In this document: piece after piece, positions 50,676 to 62,787 of the stretch
Layout: each line of letters begins with the position of its first letter
How positions within the stretch are numbered: the first letter of the stretch is position 1
DNA from: Siphonodentalium dalli
Lineage: Eukaryota > Mollusca > Scaphopoda > Gadilida > Siphonodentaliidae
Length of the DNA stretch: 64,000 nt
NCBI GenBank assembly: GCA_032622095.1
Contig: CP136065.1
Coordinates: forward strand, 67,731,675-67,795,674
Direction: 5' to 3'
The notes under the pieces: generated by a model
What the model was told of the DNA's origin: nothing
What the model saw: the letters and a program-made list of their open reading frames with translations, nothing else
The model's database searches: none
Made by a program: the position numbers and the translations under genes

Positions 50676-51926
50676 CAGGGCCCTGCGAATCGGAAATTCG
50701 GCAACAGAATCGAAGTCTCGAATCGAATCTGGTGTCCGATATCGACATCGAATCCGAATCGAATTGGGACAAGCACTGGTTAGAGAAAAATCATAGCTGA
50801 ACATCGGATATCCTTCTAATTATTGTTCACACTTATTTTTCATACAAGTTGAGACTGTTTTCAATATGAAACAATAACCAAGCCAGAGTTCACAGAAAAA
50901 ACATTCTGTCGCTGACATCGTTCTCAACTTTAGTATTTGTGAACGAAAATCGAAAATAGATATCACTTACCAGTAGTATAGCATGTGATTTTCACGTCAT
51001 GACTTGACGCCGACTATAATATGAATACTTACTACTGATCTTAAGATACACCTACTCGACATCTCTAGTATTAGTATATATACAAGTGTTTATTAATTTG
51101 ATAGTCGTAAATGGCCATGACTGCATAATAAGTATTTCAGAACTGATGTATGTTGTTCACATCATAAGCAGTGGCATGCATATCGATTCGCACGATCCGC
51201 CGCATCATTACCCGGATGGATTACTTGCAGTAATGCATTCCGTTTGACGGGAGGTAACTATTCATAATGCGTTTTATCTCTTCGTTTAATAAAAGATGAC
51301 ACTACCCGGCCAATTTGTCAATCGGAGTGCATTTAAATATGAGGGACCGTTGTAACATGTTAATACAGGTGGATCGTTGGATATTAACAGTAAGAGCCCA
51401 GTGGGGAATTAAAATGTATTAATATGCAACTAGCATGGACATGACACAAAACGCACTTGACAAATTAACATAGGTATGAATGTACGTTCATCAATTAGAA
51501 GATACTAAAGCTATTAAACACAAACTATATACAATTATATGGACCGTAGATGTCTTGACTTTTGACCGGTATATAGTTTTATAGTCACTGATATACTATA
51601 TTTTACCCAAACATTGTCCAAGGACACCAGTGCTACGCGAAACCGCATCCGTTAAAAGGCGACGAACTGCGACTGGATGTAATCGCTTAACTTGTATATA
51701 CTCTATATTACGCCGGTGAGACCATAAAACGGACAACATGGTATATGGCGGCCCATTTGGCCATCAATTGAGCTAAAAAAAAACAATTTAGTAGTTTGTC
51801 CCCATAAACGGGAAAAAGTAGGTCGATTCGAAAATATACGAATTGCAGAGCCCACTCGGTATCGATCCCGAATCTGATCGCCGATGTCGATACCGAATCG
51901 AATCCTCGAAGCTTCGCATGGCCCTA
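50676..51926. mobile_element. Non-autonomous hAT-type element
   Basis: The inverted ends are CAGGGCCCTGCGAA on the left and TAGGGCCATGCGAA as the reverse complement of the right. They are flanked by a perfect 8-bp duplication ATTCTCTA (50668-50675 and 51927-51934). An 8-bp duplication with CAGGG-type ends is diagnostic of hAT. Sub-terminal regions on both sides are rich in GAATCGAATC-like words. At 1251 bp without a transposase frame it must depend on another copy. Confidence 0.9.
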
Positions 51927-51934
51927 ATTCTCTA

Positions 51935-52440
51935 TGTGGTCAATTTGAGAGGGCACAGGCAAGTTCGAATTTGGATTTTATCCTGATGATAACTTGAACA
52001 ACGTATAACGGAATTTACTGTTATTTGGTAACTGTTTACAGATAAGAAAACACAGGTCCAGTTATAATTTGGTTACGACTCTATTATTTATGACGTAGTC
52101 ATGCGGTTTGTTCGACTCAGAAATTATAAGTGTTGTGTTGTCTCAATGATAACTTGATCAATCTTCATAAGAATATATTAATATTTGTCATGCGGCTTAC
52201 CTTTGAGAACACGCACTTCAAATGTTTGCCAGAATTTGACTTAAGCAAAGTCAACGCCCGCAAAAAGTCACCTGAATAAACGGTGTGAATAGAAAACCGA
52301 CTTAACAAATACCTTAACAAATAGTCTATGTATATATATACATATAAACTGGAACCTTGCGAACAGTTATTATTCCATCAGTTACAATTATACTTCTTTG
52401 TCCTACTGAAATTCATTGTAACATGTTTGGAAAAATGCAG
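51935..52440. other. Non-coding stretch, nothing recognised
   Basis: AT-rich; a few TTCGACT and GATAACTT words recur as in 50420-50640, suggesting an old dispersed repeat. No exon. Confidence 0.35.
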
Positions 52441-52980
52441 GAATAATCAAGGCTACACTGCCAAAAATATTTTCTCAATTCAGGAAAAATAAAATCTTGA
52501 AATGAGATATTATCTTGGGAGAATAGCTAGAAAAATAAGAAAAACATATTTTCTAGGTCAAGAAATGAAAGGGTGGGAAAATTTCTTGTCTGAGAAAATT
52601 TCTTTAAGAAAACACAGTAATCTTAGTAAGAAAATCCTAGTAAAAAAATCTTAGTATAGATTTTTTTTCTTAATGTAGGAAAGATTGTTTTTCTCAAATA
52701 AGTTTATTTTTCTTGAAATAAGATAAGTTTAAGATACTGCGATTATCTTGGGAGAATAGCTAGAAATTTAAGAAAGCTATACAATTAATCTAGAACAAGA
52801 AATTATATTTTCTATAGATAGAAATATCGTCAAGATATTTTTTCTAGAATGAGATTTTCTCAAGCAGGAAAATAAATCTAAGTAAGGAAAACAAGTTTTC
52901 TTAACTAGGAATATTTTCCCCAATTAGGAAAGATATATTAGAAAACAATTCTTAATTAAGAAAAACATTTAATTTTAAAT
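52440..52980. repeat. AT-rich low-complexity repeat of TTCTAGA/AAGAAAA words
   Basis: TATCTTGGGAGAATAGCTAG occurs twice (about 52510 and 52743) amid many TTTTCTCAA and AAGAAAA words on both strands. Probably a decayed element with internal self-similarity. Confidence 0.6.
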
Positions 52981-53091
52981 TAATATATAATTTCAATTGT
53001 GTTTTAAAATATACAATTGACATTTATTCTGAATATAAAAACTTCTTTGTAAATATCATTGTTAAATGTATAATAGAGACAATAAGGGGGC

Positions 53092-53592
53092 TTAAAGGCA
53101 CGGGAGGCCTTAGTTGTCGAAAATATTCATATTTGTTTCAATCACCGTAAACAGAAAAACATTAAAACGCATACAGTTTTGTTCATATATACCATGACCA
53201 TCGCGAAAACAGCATGCTATCATAAAGACCTACTATATTTTACCTAGGCAGGAGCCTGATTGTGTTACAGAAGGCAGCACAGTGTTACTGGCTAATCACA
53301 CACAAATGATATAAATGCTCTTTATTCGTTCCATATCAAAATTCAGCAACAATGAACGCTCTTTATGTTTACCATCATAATATAAACAAACACCAGGAAA
53401 GTACCTTTTTATGCTTTTGTTTACATAAGAATGGTCAAACATATGACAATAACATACTGTTTATGCGATATTTCTTATTTGTATACGGACAAAGTCTGTC
53501 TACATTTTAATATTCTTTCTGTTTGTGGCGGTTTTTGACCGGTGGAAATATTTTCACAGCATACCCACCGCCAAGGCCTCCCGTACCTTTAA
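53092..53592 (+). mobile_element. TTAA-flanked MITE, copy c
   Basis: The best-preserved ends of the three: AAAGGCACGGGAGGCCTT on the left and AAAGGTACGGGAGGCCTT as reverse complement on the right, with TTAA at 53092-53095 and 53589-53592. Confidence 0.88.
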
Positions 53593-54262
53593 ACTTTAAA
53601 TATACAATCAACAATTTCTCGTTACAGTTATGGGTTTCTAAAATTGCAAGTGGCCAAACAAGATACTGTGTACATTCGCGAAATGAAACTATACAAAGTA
53701 CCTGTATCTTGTTCTGCCTCTTAAAATTGTATAAACCTATATACGCAACAAAAAATATATTGATTGCTAATAATTACATCCCGACACATGATTTTCAATA
53801 TATTTATAGAAAGAGTTACCTCAAATCTGTCGGTTGTAAAAAAAATATATAACAATTTCTGTTATTTGAGTATCCAGTTCAAACGATAGGAAAAAAAATC
53901 ATGACACATGACAAAACAAGCACTGTATGTGCCTTAATAAACATCGTAACCCTGTATTTTTAAATGCACATATTCTAGGACGGGTGATGTGTAATAAACA
54001 CAGAAAGACACTTGTATTAATGGATTTGTTGATACGGCACTTGTGCCATTGAGGAAAGATAGAACTCTAGGGTGTGCTGTTTATTCCGTCATTGTGCGCT
54101 AGCACTCGTGTCATATCAACAAACCCATAAACAAAATTGTGTAATTCTGTGTATATACAGCATGGTTTCAATAGCTGTTTCATGAATCATGCAGATTGCA
54201 GGTTTACTGTTCAGGTACTAGCCCAAGTCTTTTCGGTATGCAACAGCTTGAGATATCGAATA
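53593..54262. other. Non-coding stretch, nothing recognised
   Basis: AT-rich sequence with a short ATATATTT-rich stretch; the open frame starting inside the MITE at 53523 is not supported. Confidence 0.4.
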
Positions 54263-54475
54263 CAGTAATGCTCCGAGTATAATCGACTCCTTAAACACAG
54301 TAGAATTATGGGTAACTTTTCAGGATTTAGTCGGAAATATGGCTTGTTGCCATTCATCGGAAAGCTCTCTGAGAGCTTTCCGATGAATGGCAACAAGCCA
54401 TATTTCCGACTAAATCCTGAAAAGTTACCCATAATTCTGCTGTGGTTAAGGAGTTGATTACTTAGAGCATTACTG
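54263..54475. mobile_element. TA-flanked hairpin MITE, copy b
   Basis: Same element as 42508-42720. The central stem is almost perfect, with GGAAAGCTCTCTGAGAGCTTTCC at the apex. The left flank is TA; the right flank has changed to CA. Open frames inside are products of the palindrome. Confidence 0.85.
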
Positions 54476-54479
54476 CAGT

Positions 54480-57060
54480 TGAAACTGTTTTGGATCGAGT
54501 CCTGTCCGGCTACTCTTCTATAACCTCTCAAGATTTTGAAGTGTTGAATGGGTCACCATGAATCGCTCAATTAAACAATCGCAACGGTGTTGAGTGTTTT
54601 GCTTATCGCTCACTATTTACTGCTGTATATAAACAAACGATTGACTCACACAAAGTGTGTTTTGTGGATAATAACGCATTCATATGAACATTATCCTATA
54701 CTATTAGTATATTCTTGGGAAACTTTTTGTAAATGTTATTTATAAATTATAACCTATAACGAAGGCCATCCATTCCTTTAAGTTCCAAAGATATAAGGAG
54801 AATCACTGCATTTTAATTGCATACCGCATCCATCGTGGTGCTGTATTGTGTTCAAGTGACAACCTTACCATGGTGTTGGAAATTACTGCAGTGTAATACC
54901 ACAGCATTACCTGGGTAACACCACGTTCGAGATGGTCAATTACTTTAAGTATATGCAGGTTTGAAATCATCACGCTTGGGAAAGGCTGCCCTCTATGTTC
55001 TTATAAAAAAGCGTCACTTTGACCTAATCTGACGAAATACTGGTAGTGCTACAATCAAGATAACTTCAACCCACAATTCTGGGCGTAAAGTCCATTATAG
55101 AAGAGTATCGGGATGGGACTCGGTCCAAAACAGCATCAACCCAACCGATGCCACAAGTTGTGGACAGGGAAAACTTGGTCTAAACAGGTACTAGTACATG
55201 CATGTATTACAAGCATTAAAGGGTACACTAAATCCGGCCATTTATGAGACCATCTCCTTGTATACTCGACAGAATATATGCAACAAATGAATGAATTTGG
55301 CCCATGGATAAGTGCAACACCTGTGTGCTCTATGAACAATGCAAACATGGTATTTATAATGATAATGAATTATTGGCTGGAGTCATAAATTCATTTTCAT
55401 TATAATTTATACCATGTTGTTTGCATATATTCTGCTGAGAATAAAAGGAGATGCTCTTAATGCTCAGTGTAAAACACTGCAAATATGGAACTTAAAGAGC
55501 TTTTGTCTATCTTCTACTGGAAACAACTGTTAAATTTATTAAGACTTTATCAAGTCTTTTCACAGTATACATTCTACATGTTTAATAGTATAGCACTAGT
55601 ACTCACTAGTATTTCCAGACTTTTTGTGATAAAAATGCGGATAAAAGTGCAGAATTCTAAATTGATGCATTAAGTTGCAGAATTTTAAATTGATGCATTA
55701 AGTGCATGAGCGGCTTTAGAGTTCTTTGAAGTGCGGTCATGCAAAATAACATAAAAGTTTGTAAAACAAGGTACATGTACATACTATGATTATAGCGGTA
55801 TGAAGTGTCTGGAGCACCTTTGATGGATAAAAGCGAATGTATACAGGCCTTAAAATTTTGCAAGAATCAAACTATAGCATTTCTACATCAAATCAGCTGC
55901 TTTTAACCAGACTCAAACGAAGAATCATGATTCTGACTCTCATCACACTAAAATCCCTACAAAATAATCTACTGGTGTGCAGATATTTCATTGAGTGTTT
56001 CAAATCATTTTAAAGGGACCCAAGGCACTCATATTGAGTAAATATGCCAAACATATAACATACAACAGTTCGTAAAAACATCACCACTCAGAAAAACATG
56101 AATTCCTGATTCCTATATTAATTATTGAAAGTTTTCCAATAACGAAATTTCTCCTGTTGGAACCATTGCTATGTAAACAAAACTGTTACAGTGATTTGTC
56201 AACAAACATTGCTACTAGTAATCGCGTAGAAGGTTAAACATATTTTAGTCTATTAAAATATTATTTTCAGAATATTTTTCAATGCTTTGGCCATGCAATG
56301 TTTAACCCTTTCATGATGGGAGCTGCGCTGGTACAGCATTAAAGATCATGTACCAGTGAATTCTTGTATATATGCAAGTCTCACATAGGAAGCATCATAT
56401 GTATAACAGAATGCACTGGATTACAAGGTCAAGGTAAATATTGTTTGGCCATGTATTCTCTTATATATGTGAGGCTCCATTTTGGAGACTCGCAAATATA
56501 AGAGAATGCATTGGCGCAGGGTTTTAGCAACATTTCAAGAATCTCCAGTCATGGAAGGGTTAAGTTTTTATTAAACTTTGGCATCTTATTGGACTTATTC
56601 AACATTGGATGGTAATGTCACTGTAACAGTGATGTTTATCAGAATTGCTAGCATGCAATGACATTCTTTCATATAAATTAATTAACTCACAGAATATCGA
56701 AAGACCAGATGTGAGTATAATATAAATTTATCACCCCATTTTATGCAGGGATACACAAAATAAAGATAACATATGTTATGCTTTAAAGTCAACATGGACA
56801 ATTAAAGGTAAACAATCTGAATTGATGGTCTCCATACCATCAGATTCCACGAACAACATTTCTTAATCGATTAAATACCAAAACATAATGCTAACTACTG
56901 TCAACTCTAGTGTAACATTTTCCAAAACATGTTATATATCAACATTTTGTTCATCGCAACTTGGTATCGAGATTAGGTCAGTCGACTCAGTCGAATATTT
57001 GCTAGGCCGGGAAATATTCAAGGTGGTGAAAAATAACAGATTTCAAAAATTTATATTTTG
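54480..57060. other. Long non-coding stretch, little recognised
   Basis: No exon is convincing. Minor items: a 21-bp direct repeat (TTGCAGAATTNTAAATTGATG) at about 55672-55700, and an inverted pair around 56440-56510 (ATTCTCTTATAT...ATATAAGAGAATG) that can form a hairpin. Confidence 0.4.
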
Positions 57061-57074
57061 TAACTCAGAACTTT

Positions 57075-57610
57075 AAAGGGTGTGTTCCTCGACTCGAATC
57101 AATTATTTTTACCCCCGAAGCCAAAGAAATAGTAATTGAGGAGCGTGAACTCGGATTATCTATCTTTAAAGGTACTCAACCCGTAAAGAGGGTCCCCATC
57201 TCAACAGATTCCAACAACAACAATCCGATCAGAGGGTCCTATATTACTATTTCTTTGGCTTTGGGGGTAAAACATATTTGATTCGAGTCGAGGAACCCAT
57301 CAAACAAAGCTCAGAGTTATTAGATATTGATTTTTCAAATTTGTTATGTTCTCGAGATGAGTACCAATAACTGCCGTAATCTGCTCTGGATGTGTACCTC
57401 AGACAAGGATGAATAACTCTAAAATCAAGTGGTAATTTTAACGCAATTTTTAATGAGTTCTGGGCCAGATAGTATTCCCGATAATGAAAAATAATAGATT
57501 TCTAAAATCGATATCTAACAAATCTGAGCTTTGATGGGTGACTTCCTCGACTCGAATCAAATATTTTTGACCCCCGAAGCCATTGAAATAGTAATTGAGA
57601 GGAGTTTTAT
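57075..57610. repeat. Repeat with inverted and direct CCTCGACTCGAATC blocks
   Basis: Blocks CCTCGACTCGAATCAATTAT, ACCCCCGAAGCCAAAGAAAT and AATAGTAATTGAG occur at about 57085-57140. They recur inverted at about 57235-57300 and again direct at about 57540-57600. Likely a palindromic element with a partial second copy. Confidence 0.7.
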
Positions 57611-57752
57611 CGGGTTGAGTACCTTTAAATGTGCATGTATGGTACATGTATAAGCCACTTTAAGCTCCTTGTACAGATTACTTGGTGATGCAGCAGGTTG
57701 ACAAAGATAAAGGAACATTAGAATATTTTGATTCTGTTATGGATTTTAAGGC

Positions 57753-57911
57753 CTATATGTGTACATGAATCTTGATTATATTGACATACTGCAATAATAT
57801 GTCACTTAAAAGTTCATATCCTTCAGATAAGCTCAGAAACAAGGCTTGATACTGTTCCATGGGTACTGTTGTTCTTTGTGTGGAGATTTGAAACTGGTAC
57901 ACCTCCAAATT
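57753..57911 (-). CDS. Possible terminal coding exon (52 residues)
   Basis: On the minus strand a pyrimidine-rich stretch ends CATTGACCAG at 57912, and an open frame follows to a stop at 57753. The peptide is protein-like: it starts NLEVYQFQISTQRTTVPMEQ and continues ALFLSLSEGYELLSDILLQ. Upstream exons were not identified and no family is recognised. A plus-strand open frame overlaps (57869-58060) and cannot be excluded. Confidence 0.3.
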   Translation of the reverse strand, partial: NLEVYQFQISTQRTTVPMEQYQALFLSLSEGYELLSDILLQYVNIIKIHVHI

Positions 57912-58511
57912 CTGGTCAATGTAGTATGAAATATAAAAAAGTTTATGCATACGCTGGATGCCATAGTGCACATTTTCTGAGACTCGATGAAGCATACAAG
58001 TACATGTCGGTTGTAGAATTGAATTCACTAACTTCACTTGCCAAGATTTTCACCACATAAGTCTGATAAAATGTAGAGGTCACTGATCGGTCTCCATCAA
58101 GGAAGGAATGCATACATATATGTGTCATTTTTGCCTTTGATGAACACATTGATCGTCATATGGTTATAAATTAAAGCCTCCCCTTCGCTGCAGTGTGCAC
58201 TAGTTACCAGGTAAGCATGGTACTGGATTCAGTGCATACCGTCCGTAGGTATACATATGGTACATGTGTATAGCCAGGAGACTCAGGACTCACTGTCACA
58301 CAGCAACAACACACATGTCATGCATGGACGAATACCGATAACATCTACAGTACATGTATACAGTACATGTATCCAGTACATGTACACCGAATAACATTTG
58401 AAATCCTTCCTCATCCAGTCTTGGACAGAATTAATAATATTGGTATTAAGGGTCACCATGCAGTGTCTGCAAGAAGCACTCTGACAGGAAACATGATTCT
58501 ATGATTGGTTA

Positions 58512-58578
58512 TCAGATAATCATATCAGGCCTTGAATGAAATGTTGATGTCTCAATCCAGTCAAGCAGCTCCTCCTGT
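58512..58578 (-). CDS. Possible terminal coding exon (21 complete codons)
   Basis: A long T run ending CAG (58579-58581) is a good minus-strand acceptor. One base completes the previous codon, then QEELLDWIETSTFHSRPD and three more residues lead to a TGA at 58514-58512. The composition is protein-like, but the exon is short. It would end a minus-strand gene whose other exons are unknown. Confidence 0.3.
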
Positions 58579-58755
58579 CTGAAAAAAAAAGATTTTAATG
58601 CTTGTAATGACATCAGAAAAGAGGAATGCCTGATCATATACATATTATTAAGATACATCATCCAAATTGATCACCCGGGGGCCGAGTTATAACAGTAAAT
58701 TATATCCATTAAAATGCTGCATGATGGTCAGAAACAGCTACAAATACCGGTATCA

Positions 58756-59083
58756 TATACCGGTGTAACAGATATCTCCCCCTGGATATATCCCCCACTC
58801 TGGATACCCCCCCATGAATGACTAAAATAAAATTTCACTCATTTGATATATGTTACTTGAACAAACAAAAATTAAATATAAAAAAACAAACTTAAATCTC
58901 ATAAAACATTTCTTTCTGGCCATTTCAGGGTCAAACGATATTAAATGAGTGAATTTTCTTTTAGTCATACATGGGGGGAAAATGCCCAGGGTGTGCGAGT
59001 GAGATATCTGAGGACATTTGCAAATACACTCCCCCATGGAGGAAGATATCCAGACAGGAGGAGGTGACGTGTTACACCGGTAC
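58756..59083. repeat. Inverted repeat of ~330 bp
   Basis: TACCGGTGTAACA at the left pairs with TGTTACACCGGTA at the right, and inside TGACTAAAATAAAATTTCACTCA pairs imperfectly with the GTGAATTTTCTTTTAGTCA block. Also shared are GATATCTCC/GGAAGATATCC and ACCCCCCCATG/CATGGGGGG. A MITE-like palindrome. Confidence 0.7.
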
Positions 59084-59242
59084 CTGCACCAAATACTCCC
59101 CAAAACATTCCAGATACATGTATATAGGTACCGGTATGATATCATATTGGTCTTGTAAATATCATATATTTGTAAATGTTTTAAGGCAATTTAAACAGCT
59201 GCTTGGGGGGGGGGACAGGGGGGGGGGTGAAAAAAAAATTCC

Positions 59243-59740
59243 GGCACGTATGCCGGGGTGGGTGGGTGGTCAAAGCCACCAACAAGCTATTTTTTCCGCA
59301 ACTAAAACAAAAATTTCCTGCTTGTTTTTTTAGTGTTTTGGCAATGAGTTGGGCTTCAAAACCTTTTTGAATGAGAGAAATAATGTAATTCTAACTGGTA
59401 AACTGACTGCAGGCAGTTATCGTATTGTATTTTGTTGCAAATTTTGAAATCCAAGATGGCCACTGGCAGCCATGTTTTTTTGGCCGAATGACCTCAAAAT
59501 GACTCATTCCTATTTACATGTCCATGTTAACATCCATGATAAATAGTATGCACAGAAATTCATATACAGCTGTTTACAGTGAATTTCCCCCCGCAAATCT
59601 CTGTTTTAGTGTTAAAAGGGGGGTGGGTGTAAAAAAAATGGTCGGAAAAAACTGCCGAAAACGGAAAATAATTTGGCGGTGGGGGTGGGTGGGTATAAAA
59701 AATGATCGAAAGGGAAAAAATGCCATACATGCCTGAAATT
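59243..59740 (+). repeat. ~500-bp direct repeat, left member
   Basis: Shares with 60020-60530 the blocks GTATGCCGGGGTGG, TTTTTTCCGCAACTAAAA, CCAAGATGGCCAC, CAGCCATGTTTTTTTG and CAGAAATTCATATACAG in the same order, with about 780-790 bp between the members. Poly-G/poly-C runs flank it. Several open frames occur but none is shared in frame between the two members. Confidence 0.8.
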
Positions 59741-60019
59741 TGTTTCCCCGGGGGGGGGGGGGGGGGCAATGTGGCACCTACTTGAATAGGTGAGTTCACA
59801 AATACTCTATTTCCGTGCATATACTAGTAAACACAATTATACATAATCATTGGGGAATTGAACAAATTATACTGTATAATATACAAGCATAATTATGTAT
59901 ACTAGAAGATAGCAGCACAAACTAGTACTTCTGCATGTCAAATATCACACATACCAGTATATACCACTTATACTGCGGATTGACTTCTTTAAAAATATTG
60001 GCCATCATATCAGGGTGGG

Positions 60020-60530
60020 ATTTCCGGGCACGTATGCCGGGGTGGATGGGTGGTTGAACTTGATGGGACCAACAAACATTTTTTTCCGCAACTAAAATGT
60101 TTTTTTCCTGCAAGTCGTTTGACTGTTTTTGCAATGAGTTTGGCATAAAACTCATTACAATAAGAGAAATACCGGTATTTATAAAACAGAAATGACAAAT
60201 TTCATGATGATCAGACAAACAGTATAGCTTGTAGCTCATGCTAATGGATTGAATTTTGAATTCCAAGATGGCCACCGGCTGGTGACCGGCAGCCATGTTT
60301 TTTTGCTGAATGACCCCAAAATGAGTCGTTCCTATTTACATGTCAATGTTAACATCCATGACAAATAGTATTCACAGAAATTCATATACAGAATCTCCCA
60401 CACACCCCCCCCCCCCGCAAATCTGTTTTATTATTAAAATGGTGGGGGTGGATGTTTGGACGCGGGGGTGGGTGGGTCCCAACAAGGGTCGAACGAAAAA
60501 AATCAGCATACATGCCTGAACATATTTTCC
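60020..60530 (+). repeat. ~500-bp direct repeat, right member
   Basis: Counterpart of 59243-59740 with moderate divergence and one extra ~60-bp stretch near 60180-60240. Confidence 0.8.
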
Positions 60531-60825
60531 GACCCCCTGATCATATGGCCATTTTCGTCTATTTTTCCAACTATACTTTCTATAAGCAATGGGAATGCTT
60601 GATAGAAAATTTGTAAATAGTATATACAAGTAGGGGGTTAAATGTAGCACACCATGAACTTTGAAGTTGCCGACATTGTTTATGGTGTCAATTTTTAAAC
60701 TCCACCCATCGCCTGTTGTCAGGCCGCATTGATTGGCATTACACAAACAGGCATGGACATACAAGATAGTGATTCGTCTTATACATGCATATATAAGTTA
60801 ATTTAACGATATCCGTGTGGTTGTA

Positions 60826-60922
60826 TTAATTTTCAACTTTTGGTGTGATATCTGTTGGTGTATCATAACTACACGGTACTGTAGTTCCATAACAATAACC
60901 GTGGCTAATGAATCTGGCATTT
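60826..60922 (-). CDS. Possible terminal coding exon (31 residues)
   Basis: A strong minus-strand acceptor (TTTTTCTTCTTATTACAG) precedes an open frame. After one base it reads NARFISHGYCYGTTVPCSYD, then TPTDITPKVEN and a TAA at 60828-60826. A second frame from the same acceptor (MPDSLATVIVMELQ...) is also open. Which frame, if either, is used is unclear. The two cysteines and the normal composition favour the first. Confidence 0.3.
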
Positions 60923-61196
60923 CTGTAATAAGAAGAAAAATATGCTGCATATACATGTATGTGATATGGATACATGTATTTTTATAATTTGCAAACATAT
61001 TTATAAACAAAGTGTAAAGTTCATTCAACCAACAATGTGAGCGTCCTCGGCAATTCAGATGACCATGGCCTGACAAAATCATGGATAGTTTGTTGACACA
61101 ATTACGATGTCATCACATATGGCCCGGGAAATTAATATAATACCGGCCCATCTGTTTGGGGGGGGGGGGGGGGCGTCCACAGTCCACCTTGGAAAA

Positions 61197-61327
61197 TTCC
61201 AACTGCACCCCCCCCCCTTGAATCAGAATCAGACCAAATACATATTTTTGCATAATTCCATTTGCACCCCCCCCCCCTTGAATCAGATGCAGACCAAATA
61301 CATGTTTTTGCATAATTCCATTTGCAC
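61197..61327 (+). repeat. Two-copy tandem repeat, ~66-bp unit
   Basis: Each unit has a poly-C run, CTTGAATCAGA, CAGACCAAATACAT and TTTTTGCATAATTCCATTTG. A long poly-G run lies upstream at 61158-61173. Confidence 0.85.
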
Positions 61328-61734
61328 CTCTGGTCTAATATCATATATATTCATAAACCATGGTTCTATATATTCCCGGTATGAGACCATTCAGATATTT
61401 TTACCTGAAAAATTGCATAAAATCTAACATCTAGCGGTCTAACTCCAGACAAATGCACACGGCTACGGACAAGAGGCCAGGACACACCGGGCTGTTCATG
61501 GTTGTTCGGCCCGGGGTGAGAACATTTTGAAAACTATACAAGAAAATCTCGAATCCAATAAACTAGACTGGCATCAACTGAAGCGTTCCTATTTTCTTGT
61601 AAATTTGGGGAGGGCTGCGTAAGAATTTTTTTGGGATTTACAGCTGGGAGTTACCGTTAAAATCTCGAGATTAATGGGGTCTTTACGTGGTGTTATATGA
61701 TGCCGACAAGTTCATTTTATGTCAAAATTACGAT

Positions 61735-62090
61735 TAGCCAATTCGGCTGGTTAAACAACACATGTGGCGGCCCACGTCCGGAATTTTCCCGGTCTCCCGA
61801 TCGGCCATGCAGTCCGCCTCTGCCCTCATGAATTTATGTGAGAAGAGTACCATCTTATTGGATACACGGCTGGTTAAACAACACATGTGGCGGCCCACGT
61901 CGGTTTCATTTGCGGCCCAAGTTGTGGTTGGGCGGCCCAACCACATATACCCCCCCCCCCCCAAACCGTAAAAAAAACCCTCGGATTCTCGCTTGATAGA
62001 AAATCACGTGGAATCAGAATTTTTCCGGCCTCCGGCCCATCGGGAAATTTCCCGGTCTCCCGATCGGCCAGTCCGCCTCTGCATATGAGT
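61735..62090 (+). repeat. Short repeats of GGCGGCCCACGTC and CCCGGTCTCCCGATCGGCCA
   Basis: GGCTGGTTAAACAACACATGTGGCGGCCCACGTC occurs in two places (as separate shared words near 61747 and 61868). CCCGGTCTCCCGATCGGCCA occurs near 61789 and 62050. The pattern suggests a locally rearranged repeat; no gene is supported. Confidence 0.65.
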
Positions 62091-62181
62091 ATATTGTCGG
62101 CGGTTAACCATGTGATTAACTACCCTATGTTTTTTTATTTACTTTGTACAATTTTTAAATACACACACAGTTCTGATGCAG

Positions 62182-62551
62182 TCACAAGTGGAGGTAACCA
62201 AGGATACGCCACAATTTCGCATCTAAAATGCTTGATACTACATTTTATCATTCGCGACAATGCGCAACCATGCGCAGTAAAACTATCACTGTATCGGTTA
62301 CTACCCACAACAAAATCTGTCCACTTACGATTGAATCGTGATCATCAGAACATTCACTTAGTGAACGTTCAGATGACCACGATTCAATCGTAAACTTGTG
62401 GAAACTTTTCCGTCGTAGGAAATAACTGATAATTGGACTGCGCATGCTCACATCAAAATCGTAGGTCAAAAATAATATCAAGCACTGTTTGATTTTACTA
62501 TTTTTAGATGCCAAATTGAGGCGTATCCTTGGTTTATACCTCCACTTGTGA
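62182..62551. mobile_element. 370-bp palindromic MITE
   Basis: The ends pair as TCACAAGTGGAGGTAACCAA and TTGGTTTATACCTCCACTTG, followed inward by GGATACGCC/GGCGTATCC. The centre is a second hairpin, TACGATTGAATCGTG with CACGATTCAATCGTA. A half copy of the central part lies near 62710-62755. No target duplication is evident. Confidence 0.85.
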
Positions 62552-62787
62552 CGAAAGATTCGCAGTGGTGTGTGCATAAAAATTGTAGCTGAAAATGCCC
62601 GGTGTAGTCAATCACATGCTTCAGGATGTTCAACCTACGGTATAATCATGTACAATGCCGCATCGCAATTGTGTGAACAAACTATCCACGATCTTGTCGG
62701 GCCTGATTCCTCCACTTACAAATGAATCGTGGTCGTCTGAACGTACACTTACATGTAGTGTTGAATTGGCCACACAATAACTAGAAG

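Noticed and set aside
58186-58212. 17-bp micro-exon on the plus strand (CTGCAG ... CAG|GTAAGC)
   Set aside because: Both splice consensus sequences are present, but there are no neighbouring exons and a chance match at this length is likely.
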